From: DATAEY01 sp038199035
GTDB taxonomy: Bacteria; Actinomycetota; Thermoleophilia; Solirubrobacterales; Solirubrobacteraceae
Direction: 5' to 3'
Length of the DNA: 23,552 bases
NCBI GenBank assembly: GCA_038199035.1
Contig: JBBPZM010000077.1
Span: 1-23,552, forward strand
This document shows, one piece after another, positions 1 through 5,859 of this stretch. Each line of letters opens with the position of its first letter. Within the stretch, counting starts at the first letter, position 1. The notes beneath the pieces were generated by a model that did not search any database, had not been told where the DNA came from, and saw only the letters and a list, made by a program, of their open reading frames with translations. The translations under genes were made by a program, and so were the position numbers.

Positions 1-378
1 CGCGCCGGCTTCGAGACGCTCACCGAGGCGGGCTACCCGCCGGAGATGGCCTACTTCGAGTGCCTGCACGAGCTCAAGCTCATCGTCGACCTCATGTACG
101 AGAAGGGCATCACCGGGATGCGCTACTCGATCTCCAACACCGCCGAGTACGGCGACCTCACCCGCGGCAGCCGCGTCATCGGCGAGCCCACCCGCGAGGC
201 CATGAAGAAGATCCTGCGCGACATCCAGTCCGGCGACTTCGCGCGCGAGTGGATCGCCGAGAACCGCGCCGGCCAGGAGAGCTTCCAGCGCATGCGCGAA
301 GAGCAGTCCCACCACCAGGTCGAGGAGGAGGGGCGCAAGCTGCGCGGCATGATGGACTGGATCGAGACCGAGTTCTGA
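1..378 (+). CDS. ilvC: Ketol-acid reductoisomerase, C-terminal part (5' end outside window)
   Basis: NADPH-dependent ketol-acid reductoisomerase converts acetolactate or acetohydroxybutyrate to the dihydroxy acids of valine/leucine and isoleucine synthesis. Only the last 125 residues are present, read in frame from base 1. They are the knotted C-terminal domain: the motif YFECLHELKLIVDLMYE carries two glutamates four residues apart (residues 20 and 24 of the fragment), which match the second metal-binding pair of class I enzymes. SISNTAEYGD follows with the substrate-binding serine. The tail (KLRGMMDWIETEF) resembles the usual class I short-form ending (KLR.MM.W), so the 3' end is intact. The gene is consistent with the branched-chain amino acid locus further downstream, although serine genes and TA debris lie in between. 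Confidence 0.96.
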   Translation, partial: RAGFETLTEAGYPPEMAYFECLHELKLIVDLMYEKGITGMRYSISNTAEYGDLTRGSRVIGEPTREAMKKILRDIQSGDFAREWIAENRAGQESFQRMREEQSHHQVEEEGRKLRGMMDWIETEF

Positions 379-416
379 GGCCGGGCGCGCCCGAGGGCTC
401 GAATAGCCCTTGGTCC

Positions 417-520
417 ATGACTGAGTCGGTGGGCGTGCACGAGGCCAAGACCAACGCGCCTCTGCCTGAGGGCGCGCGGTCCGCGTTCGAGCGCTGAGGC
501 TGCTGCTCGACACTCCGCTC
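417..520 (+). pseudogene. Decayed Phd-type antitoxin / PIN toxin remnant
   Basis: An ATG at 417 opens a 26-codon frame (stop 495-497) whose first residues, MTESVGVHEAKT, match the typical N-terminus of Phd/YefM antitoxins (VG-x-x-EAKT before the first helix). The match ends abruptly after the threonine. In another frame, overlapping the stop, codons 494-520 read LRLLLDTPL, which looks like the start of a PIN-domain toxin (RLLLDTH, the Asp being the first catalytic residue). The order antitoxin then toxin is the normal one, so I read this as a phd/vapC module reduced to two stubs by deletion. The matches are short, so confidence is moderate. The rest of 379-602 shows no gene and no clear terminator. 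Confidence 0.42.
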
Positions 521-585
521 GCCGGCCCGCCAACACCGCTTTCAACCCGAACATTCGCTCCCCGGGCGCCCGCCCGACCCTTCGC

Positions 586-591
586 TATCGT
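586..591 (+). promoter_or_regulatory. Possible -10 motif TATCGT before the aminotransferase
   Basis: TATCGT fits TANNNT and ends 11 bases before the GTG at 603. No ribosome-binding site is visible before that GTG, so a short or absent 5' leader is plausible. The spacing is longer than at other genes in the window, so this is a weak call. Confidence 0.25.
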
Positions 592-602
592 CCAGCGCCC
601 TC

Positions 603-1796
603 GTGGCCCCTGCCAACCCCTTCATCAAGCAGTACCTGATGACCGCGGGGCCGACGCCGATCCCGCCGCAGGTCCAGGCGGCGATGGGCGAGCCGGTCCT
701 CTACCACCGCGCACCGGCCTTCGACGCCCTGTTCAAGCGGGTGATCGAGCGCCTGCCCGCCGTCTTCCAGACGGCCAACGACGTGATGGTCTTCACCTCG
801 AGCGGCACGGGCGCGATGGAGTCCGCCGTGGCCAACCTCGTCACCCCGGGCGAGCCCATCCTCGCCTGCGCCGCGGGCAAGTTCGGCGAGCGCTGGCTCG
901 AGCTGGGGGAGGCCTACGGAGCGAAGGTGATCCCCTACGAGCCGGGCTGGGGGGCCCGCCTCGACCCGGCCGAGGTCGAGCGCCTGCTGGCCGCCAACCC
1001 CGAGGTGGAGCTCGTCTTCGCCACCCTGTCGGAGACCTCCACCGGCGTGGTCCACGACGTGCAGGCCCTGGCCGAGGCGGCCCGCGCACACGGCGCCATG
1101 CTGGTCGTCGACGGCATCTCGGGCCTCGGCGCCACCGAGCTGCACCAGGACGAGTGGGGCGTCGACGTGGTCGTCGGCGGCTCCCAGAAGGCGCTGATGT
1201 GCCCGCCGGGCCTCGCCTTCCTCAGCGCGTCGCAGCGCGCGCAGGACCGCGCCGCCACCAGCCCCGGGGGCCGCTACTACTTCGACTGGGGGCGCCAGCT
1301 CGCCGAGCAGCGCAAGTCGGCGCCGGCCACGCCGTTCACCCCGGCGGTCACCCTCGTGCGCGCCCTCGACGTCGCCCTCGACCTCATCGAGGAGGAGGGG
1401 CTCGAGCAGGCGCTGGCCCGCCACGACGTGCTGGCCCGGGCCACCCGCGCCGGGGCGCGCGGGATGGGGCTCGACCTGTTCGGCGACCCCGACGAGCGCT
1501 CAACCGTGGTCACCGCCGTCTCGCTCCCCGACTCGATCGACGGCGCCAAGGTGCCCAAGCTCCTGCGCGACCGCTGCGGGATCACGGCCAACGGCGGCCA
1601 GGGCCAGCTCAAGGGCCGCATCCTGCGCATCGCCCACTGTGGCTACTTTGGCGGCTTCGACATCCTCATCGGGCTGGCCGGGTTGGAGATGGTCCTGCGC
1701 GAGCTCGGCGCCGACATCGAGCCGGGCAGCGGCGTGGGGGCGGCCCAGCAGATCTTCTCCGACGCCGGCCTCGCGCTCGCGGCGCCCGGCGCGTGA
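603..1796 (+). CDS. Class V PLP aminotransferase (alanine/serine-glyoxylate or phosphoserine type)
   Basis: A 397-residue fold-type I aminotransferase of the class V group that includes alanine-glyoxylate and serine-glyoxylate aminotransferases. The N-terminal motif TAGPTPIPPQV is typical. SSGTGAMES (66-74) binds the PLP phosphate, VVDGIS holds the Asp170 that contacts the pyridine nitrogen, and GGSQKALM holds the Schiff-base Lys196. The stop overlaps the serA start by 4 bases (GTGA), so the two are translationally coupled. Because SerA makes 3-phosphohydroxypyruvate, this enzyme may act as the phosphoserine aminotransferase in place of a classical SerC. Class V enzymes of this kind are known to do so in some archaea and thermophiles. 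A glyoxylate-linked role is the alternative. The start is a GTG without a visible Shine-Dalgarno sequence. Confidence 0.9.
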   Translation: MAPANPFIKQYLMTAGPTPIPPQVQAAMGEPVLYHRAPAFDALFKRVIERLPAVFQTANDVMVFTSSGTGAMESAVANLVTPGEPILACAAGKFGERWLELGEAYGAKVIPYEPGWGARLDPAEVERLLAANPEVELVFATLSETSTGVVHDVQALAEAARAHGAMLVVDGISGLGATELHQDEWGVDVVVGGSQKALMCPPGLAFLSASQRAQDRAATSPGGRYYFDWGRQLAEQRKSAPATPFTPAVTLVRALDVALDLIEEEGLEQALARHDVLARATRAGARGMGLDLFGDPDERSTVVTAVSLPDSIDGAKVPKLLRDRCGITANGGQGQLKGRILRIAHCGYFGGFDILIGLAGLEMVLRELGADIEPGSGVGAAQQIFSDAGLALAAPGA

Positions 1797-3409
1797 GCGA
1801 CCGCCCGCGCATCCTCGTCGCCGAGCAGATCGCCGACTCCGGGGTCGAGCTCCTGCGCGGGTCCTTCGAGGTCGACGTCGCCACTGGCCTGAGTCCCGAG
1901 GACCTGGCCCAGCGCATCGGTGGCTACGAGGGGATCCTCATCCGCTCGGCCACCCAGCTCACCGCGGACGTCCTGGCTCGAGCCGACCGCCTGAAGGTCG
2001 TCGGCCGAGCCGGCATCGGGGTGGACAACGTCGACGTGGCGGCGGCGACCAAGCGCGGCATCGTCGTGGCCAACGCCCCGCAGTCGAACATCGTCGCCGC
2101 CGCCGAGCACACGATGGCGCTCATGCTCGCGCTGGCCCGCCACGTCCCCCAGGCCCACCAGTCGCTGACCGAGGGACGCTGGGAGCGCTCCAAGCTCGCG
2201 GGGACCGAGCTCTACGAGAAGACGCTCGGCGTGCTCGGCTTCGGGCGCATCGGGCAGCTCGTCGCCCAGCGGGCTCGCGGCTTCGGCATGCAGGTCCTGG
2301 CCTTCGACCCCTTCGTCTCGGCCGAGCGCTACCGCGAGCTGGGTGTCGAGAAAGCCGAGACGCCGGGCGACGTCTACACCCGCGCCGAGTTCATCACCAT
2401 CCACCTCCCGCGCACGCCGGAGACCCGCGGCTGGCTGAACGCCAAGGCCTTCGCCCAGATGCGCGACGGCGTGTTCGTCATCAACTGCGCGCGGGGCGAG
2501 CTGGTGGTCGACGCCGACCTCCAGGCCGCGCTCGGCTCGGGCAAGGTAGGCGGGGCGGCGCTCGACGTCTTCGCGCAGGAGCCGGTGACCGACCACCCTC
2601 TGTTCCGCGGCTACGACAACGTCGTGGTCACGCCGCACCTGGGGGCCTCGACCACCGAGGCCCAGGACCGGGCCGGCGTCCAGGCCGCCGAGCAGATGGT
2701 GGCCGCGCTGACCGGCGGAGTGGTGACCAACGCGGTCAACATCCCCACCATCCCCGCCGAGGACATGGAGGTCCTCGGTCCCTTCCTGCCGCTGTGCGAG
2801 CAGCTGGGTCGCGTGGGCATTGCCCTGGCCGAGGGGTCGTCGGTCGATCGCCTGGAACTCGAGTTCCTGGGCCGCGTGGCCGAGCGCGACACCCGCCTGC
2901 TGGCCATCGCCGTGCTGCGCGGCGTGCTCCAGGGCCACACCGAGGAGGAGGTCAACCTCGTCAACGCGCCGTCCATCGCCGAGGAGCGCGGCCTTGAGGT
3001 CGTAGAGACCAAGCGCACCACGGCCCGCGACTTCACCGACCTCGTCCGGGTGACCGTCGTCTGCGGCGACGAGTCGGTGCGGGTGGTCGGGACCAACCTC
3101 GGCCGGCGCAACCGCCCGCACCTTCTCGAAGCCTGGGGCCAGCGCTTCAACGTCCAGATCGAGCCCAACCTCACGCTCCTGCGCTACTCCGACGTGCCGG
3201 GCATGATCGGCCGGGTGGGAACCGCCTTCGGCGCGCGCGGCATCAACATCGTCTCCGCCGCGGTGGGCCGCCAGGCCGACGAGGAGGCCCGCGACGACGG
3301 ACGCCTGGCCGCGATGGTCGTCACCACCGACGCTCCCGTGCCCCGCGACGTCATCGACGAGATCGTGGCCGGCGACGGCTTCGTCGACGGGCACACGCTG
3401 ACGCTGTAG
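1793..3409 (+). CDS. serA: D-3-phosphoglycerate dehydrogenase, long form with ACT domain
   Basis: Catalyses the first committed step of serine synthesis, oxidising 3-phosphoglycerate with NAD+. The 538-residue product has the long actinobacterial layout: substrate and Rossmann domains (about 1-315) with GFGRIG at 149-154, catalytic Arg234 (NCARGEL), Glu263 (AQEP) and His282 (PHLGAST), then an intervening ASB-type domain and a C-terminal ACT domain (from about 465, LLRYSDVPGMIGRVG) that in this family binds serine for feedback inhibition. The GTG at 1793 was chosen because it gives the standard N-terminus (RILVAEQIADSGVELL) and overlaps the upstream stop by 4 bases. The upstream extension of the frame is antisense-like shadow over the aminotransferase gene. 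Confidence 0.96.
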   Translation: MSDRPRILVAEQIADSGVELLRGSFEVDVATGLSPEDLAQRIGGYEGILIRSATQLTADVLARADRLKVVGRAGIGVDNVDVAAATKRGIVVANAPQSNIVAAAEHTMALMLALARHVPQAHQSLTEGRWERSKLAGTELYEKTLGVLGFGRIGQLVAQRARGFGMQVLAFDPFVSAERYRELGVEKAETPGDVYTRAEFITIHLPRTPETRGWLNAKAFAQMRDGVFVINCARGELVVDADLQAALGSGKVGGAALDVFAQEPVTDHPLFRGYDNVVVTPHLGASTTEAQDRAGVQAAEQMVAALTGGVVTNAVNIPTIPAEDMEVLGPFLPLCEQLGRVGIALAEGSSVDRLELEFLGRVAERDTRLLAIAVLRGVLQGHTEEEVNLVNAPSIAEERGLEVVETKRTTARDFTDLVRVTVVCGDESVRVVGTNLGRRNRPHLLEAWGQRFNVQIEPNLTLLRYSDVPGMIGRVGTAFGARGINIVSAAVGRQADEEARDDGRLAAMVVTTDAPVPRDVIDEIVAGDGFVDGHTLTL

Positions 3410-3465
3410 GCGGCGCTACGCCCCCCTGGCGCGGTTTCTCCGATAGCGGCGCTGTCGCCGTCCGG

Positions 3466-3471
3466 TAGCTT
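3466..3471 (+). promoter_or_regulatory. -10 motif TAGCTT, 9 bases before a GTG start
   Basis: TAGCTT fits TANNNT and is followed by GGCCACCCA and then GTG at 3481. There is no Shine-Dalgarno sequence. The spacing places the transcription start at or next to the start codon, as in leaderless genes. No clear -35 box is seen. Confidence 0.45.
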
Positions 3472-3480
3472 GGCCACCCA

Positions 3481-4482
3481 GTGCGCGCCGTCGTCATCAC
3501 CCGCCACGGCGGCCCGGAGGTGCTCGAGGTCCAGGAGCGCCCGGACCCGCGTCCTCCGGGCCCCGGCCAGGTCCTGGTCGACGTCCGAGCCGCGGGCCTC
3601 AACTTCGCCGAGATGATGGCCCGGCTGGGCTTCTACCCGGACGCCCCCAAGCCGCCCTGCGTCGTGGGCTACGAGGTGGCCGGGACGGTGGCTGCGGTCG
3701 GCCCGGGAGTCGAGGGCCTCTCTGAGGGGGATCGAGTAATGGCCGGCACGCGCTTCGGAGGCCACGCCGAGCGGGTGCTGGTCGCCGCGGCCGACGTGGG
3801 GGCCCTCCCCGACGAGCTGTCCTTCGAGCAGGGCGCGGCCATCCCCGTCAACTACTCGACGGCCTGGGCCGGCCTCATCCGCTACGGCGCGCTGCGCCCG
3901 GGCGAGCGCGTGCTGATCCACGCCGCCGCGGGCGGCGTGGGCATCGCGGCCATCCAGATCGCCAAGCGCCACGGCGCCGAGGTGCACGGTACGGCGTCGG
4001 CCTCCAAGCACCGGGCCATCCTCGAGCTGGGGCTCGACCACGCGATCGACTACCGCCGGGCCGGCTGGCAGCGCGGCCTGGCCAAGTTCGACCTGATCAT
4101 GGATGCGCTCGGCGGGCGCAGCTTTCGCACCTCGTATGACCTGCTCGCAGCCGGGGGGCGGCTGGTGTGCTTCGGCGCCTCGTCGGTGGTCTCGGGCGAC
4201 CAGCGCTCCTACGTCGCGGCGGCGCGGGCGGTGCTGCGCATGCCGCGCTTCAACCTGGTCAAGCAGATGTCGCAGTCCAAGGCGGTGATCGGCCTGAACA
4301 TGCTCACGCTGTGGAAGGAGGCCGGCACGCTCGACCCCTGGATCGGCCCGTTGCGCGAGCTGATGGACGACGGCACGATCGCGCCCGTCGTGGCCGAGGC
4401 CTTTTCGTTCGAGCGCGCCGGCGACGCCCACCGGATGATGGCCGAGCGGCGCAACGTCGGGAAGATCGTGCTCACGCCCTGA
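3481..4482 (+). CDS. Zinc-independent MDR-family NAD(P)H oxidoreductase (quinone oxidoreductase / VAT-1-like)
   Basis: A 333-residue medium-chain dehydrogenase/reductase. The N-terminal GroES-like domain (1-125) contains AAGLNFAEMMARLGFYP and GYEVAGTV, typical of quinone oxidoreductases and VAT-1 homologues. The nucleotide-binding domain has the NADPH-type glycine motif AAAGGVG at 148-154. The catalytic and structural zinc cysteines of alcohol dehydrogenases are absent, so a zinc-free reductase of quinones or enones is expected. The substrate cannot be told from sequence. The gene stands alone, with its own leaderless-type start, and faces an ArsR-like regulator across a short hairpin. A functional link to serA is not evident. 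Confidence 0.88.
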   Translation: MRAVVITRHGGPEVLEVQERPDPRPPGPGQVLVDVRAAGLNFAEMMARLGFYPDAPKPPCVVGYEVAGTVAAVGPGVEGLSEGDRVMAGTRFGGHAERVLVAAADVGALPDELSFEQGAAIPVNYSTAWAGLIRYGALRPGERVLIHAAAGGVGIAAIQIAKRHGAEVHGTASASKHRAILELGLDHAIDYRRAGWQRGLAKFDLIMDALGGRSFRTSYDLLAAGGRLVCFGASSVVSGDQRSYVAAARAVLRMPRFNLVKQMSQSKAVIGLNMLTLWKEAGTLDPWIGPLRELMDDGTIAPVVAEAFSFERAGDAHRMMAERRNVGKIVLTP

Positions 4483-4508
4483 GGGACAGTCGTCCTCGGG
4501 CCCGTTTT
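4477..4508 (+). terminator. Candidate intrinsic terminator between convergent genes
   Basis: A stem formed by CCC..GAGGGAC and GTCCTC.GGG (one bulged G, loop AGTC) ends the oxidoreductase gene and is followed by CCCGTTTT. It overlaps the stop codons of both convergent genes. The T run is short, so this is a moderate call. Confidence 0.45.
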
Positions 4509-5236
4509 CACTCCGCCGACGGCTTCGCCACCTCGGGGTCCACACTGAGCGGCACCGCGAGGTCGAAGACCTGCCGCAGACCTTCGACGCCCGCGTCGGT
4601 GACTCGCACCGCCCGGCTGGTACCGGCCGCCCGCAGCCAGTCCAGCGCGAACAGCCGCTCGGCCAGCGCGGCGCCCAGCCCGCCCGCGAGATGCGGGCGG
4701 CGCTCGCTCCAGTCGAGGCACTGCCGGGTCAGCGGACGGCGCGAGCGCCGCAGCGCTTCTACGTCCAGCCCGAGGTCCGCGAGTTGGTGGGAGCCGGCGC
4801 GCGTCACCCGGTAGGCGTCGTGATGGACGGTGATCAAGCGGCGGTGGCGCAGCGCATCGGTGAGAGCGACCCCCAGGCGACCGGCGAGGTGGTCGTAGCA
4901 GGTGCGCGCGTCGCGCAGCGCTCGTCCCCGGGCGGCCTCACGCAGCGACAGAGCCGCAGGCTGAGGGGCGATCGCGGCCAGCGACTCGATGGCCCGCGCG
5001 ACCTGCGGGCCGGCCAGTCGGTAGTGGCGCTGGCGCCCACACCGCTCGACATGGACCAGGCCGCCCTCGAGCAACCGCGACAGATGCGAGCTGGCCAGCG
5101 AGCGCGAGACGCCGGCCCGCGCGGCCAGCTCCGAGGCGGGCAGGGGCCGGCCCTCCAGCAGGGAGAGCACGAACGTCGATCGAGCCCTCTCCCCGAGCAG
5201 CGCGGCGACGGCTGCCAAGTCGGCATCGGCCAGCAT
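4508..5236 (-). CDS. ArsR/winged-helix transcriptional regulator with C-terminal effector region
   Basis: The 242-residue product begins with an ArsR-like winged helix (about 1-90): an ARSTFVLSLLEGRPLPASELAARAG helix pair, the recognition helix VSRSLASSHLSRLLEGGLV, and a wing around RQRHYRLA. The remaining 150 residues (RTCYDHLAGRLGVALTDAL and on) match the longer ArsR-type regulators that carry a second conserved region of unknown ligand; a lone Cys sits in the RTCYDHLAG motif. The ATG at 5236 was preferred over a GTG at 5245 because TAGGGT ends 7 bases before it, the same arrangement as other genes here. The much longer open frame upstream is chance. Target genes are unknown; the divergent PIN remnant or its own promoter are the nearest candidates. 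Confidence 0.82.
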   Translation of the reverse strand: MLADADLAAVAALLGERARSTFVLSLLEGRPLPASELAARAGVSRSLASSHLSRLLEGGLVHVERCGRQRHYRLAGPQVARAIESLAAIAPQPAALSLREAARGRALRDARTCYDHLAGRLGVALTDALRHRRLITVHHDAYRVTRAGSHQLADLGLDVEALRRSRRPLTRQCLDWSERRPHLAGGLGAALAERLFALDWLRAAGTSRAVRVTDAGVEGLRQVFDLAVPLSVDPEVAKPSAE

Positions 5237-5243
5237 CCCGGCC

Positions 5244-5249
5244 ACCCTA
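5244..5249 (-). promoter_or_regulatory. -10 motif TAGGGT (minus strand) for the ArsR-like gene
   Basis: On the minus strand TAGGGT is followed by GGCCGGG and the ATG at 5236. This fits a leaderless transcript and decides the start chosen for the regulator. Confidence 0.42.
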
Positions 5250-5255
5250 GCGCCA

Positions 5256-5272
5256 CCAGAGTTCAACTCAGG
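5256..5272. promoter_or_regulatory. Candidate ArsR operator: imperfect palindrome CCaGAGTTcAACTCaGG
   Basis: A 17-bp inverted repeat with a perfect GAGTT-C-AACTC core lies just upstream of the regulator's -10 motif and between two divergent transcription units. Position and symmetry suit the binding site of a homodimeric winged-helix repressor, most simply the adjacent ArsR-like protein. This is inferred from position; no second copy was noticed in the window. Confidence 0.4.
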
Positions 5273-5289
5273 TTTGACCTTGGCGGTAA

Positions 5290-5295
5290 TAGGGT
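5290..5295 (+). promoter_or_regulatory. -10 motif TAGGGT, 9 bases before an ATG at 5305
   Basis: TAGGGT, then GACCGCGCG, then ATG at 5305. The ATG does not lead into a recognisable protein: its frame runs out of phase with the PIN gene that starts at 5355. This was probably the promoter of an antitoxin-toxin pair whose antitoxin has been lost. Confidence 0.35.
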
Positions 5296-5354
5296 GACCG
5301 CGCGATGAGCACGGATGCCCGACCTCGAGGTGCCGTCGCGCAGCGGATGGGACC

Positions 5355-5722
5355 GTGGGTACGGCTGACCTCCTGGTCGACACCCACGTGCTCGTCGACC
5401 ACCTGCGGGGAAAGCGCCGGCTTACCTGGGATTCCGGCGCGCTCGCACTTTCCGTGGTCACCCGGTGCGGGCTCGTCGCCGGGAGCGACGTGCCCGAGCG
5501 CCTGCGCCACCTCCTCTCGGCGATGACCGAGCTGCCGGTGGATACGAAGGTCGCCGAGCTCGCCGGACTGACGCGACGGCGCACCGGGATCGCCATCCCA
5601 GACGCGCTCACCGCGGCGACGCCCTCACGCACCGGCTCCCGCTCATGACCCGCAACCGTCGGCATTTCGACCGCGTCCCGCGGCTCCGTGTCATTGCTCC
5701 CGACCAGGACTCGCCCTGCTAG
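5355..5722 (+). pseudogene. Frameshifted VapC-type PIN-domain toxin
   Basis: The frame from GTG 5355 encodes LLVDTHVLVDHLRG (first catalytic Asp9 plus Asp13), a shortened middle, ELPVDTKVAELAGLTRRRTG and GIAIPDALTAAT, which are the characteristic PIN/VapC blocks. At about 5621 the reading frame breaks: the expected continuation ALTHRLPLMTRNRRHFDRVPRLRVI is encoded in the +1-shifted frame to the stop at 5722, as if one G were missing between acg and ccc. In addition the conserved glutamate of the ELVAG block is replaced (CGLVAG, Gly39). No antitoxin precedes it. Both defects point to an inactive ribonuclease toxin. A sequencing error could explain the frameshift but not the missing Glu or the missing partner. 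Confidence 0.78.
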
Positions 5723-5725
5723 GCT
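5720..5725 (+). promoter_or_regulatory. -10 motif TAGGCT for the leuA leader
   Basis: TAGGCT overlaps the stop codon of the PIN pseudogene and lies 8 bases (GGCCCTTT) before the GTG of the leucine leader peptide. The transcript would begin at or within a few bases of that GTG. TTGCTC at 5694-5699 is a poor -35 candidate with a 20-base spacer. Confidence 0.42.
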
Positions 5726-5733
5726 GGCCCTTT

Positions 5734-5787
5734 GTGTCGCACCTGCTCGACCTTCGCCTTCTTCTCCTCCCCCCTCGGGGGGAATAG
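5734..5787 (+). CDS. leuL: Leucine leader peptide upstream of leuA
   Basis: GTG 5734 to TAG 5785-5787 encodes MSHLLDLRLLLLPPRGE, 17 residues of which seven are leucine, including four in a row. Three of the leucine codons are CTT, an uncommon codon in DNA this GC-rich. The frame lies 73 bases before leuA and has its own -10 motif. Leucine-rich leader peptides that sense charged tRNA-Leu are the classical control of leu operons, and leuA in Actinobacteria has been reported to carry a conserved leader element. The peptide is too short for ordinary gene finding. I infer that ribosome stalling at the leucine run controls leuA expression. Confidence 0.72.
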   Translation: MSHLLDLRLLLLPPRGE

Positions 5788-5859
5788 CGCGTGGCGGCCG
5801 CCTGAGCCGCAAGCCCACACCGAGAAGAAGCCGCAGGACGAGATCCGAATAGGAGCGAC
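5765..5859 (+). promoter_or_regulatory. Structured leuA leader region with Shine-Dalgarno
   Basis: CCCCCTCGGGGG at the end of the leader peptide forms a tight 4-5 bp hairpin. After the leader stop, GTGGCGGC can pair with GCCG and CCAC downstream (about 5791-5818). AGGAG at 5851-5855 is the ribosome-binding site for the ATG at 5860. There is no run of T after any of the stems, so control is more likely at translation (or by Rho) than through an intrinsic terminator. A pseudoknot is possible but I cannot fold it here. Confidence 0.45.

Noticed and set aside
1643..3394. 583-codon minus-strand frame opposite serA
   Set aside because: Shadow frame; the serA product has complete catalytic motifs on the plus strand.
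5305..5526. Plus-strand frame from ATG 5305 as an antitoxin gene
   Set aside because: The protein has no antitoxin fold motifs, is out of phase with the PIN gene, and runs through the PIN coding region. Only its promoter-like context is kept as a feature.
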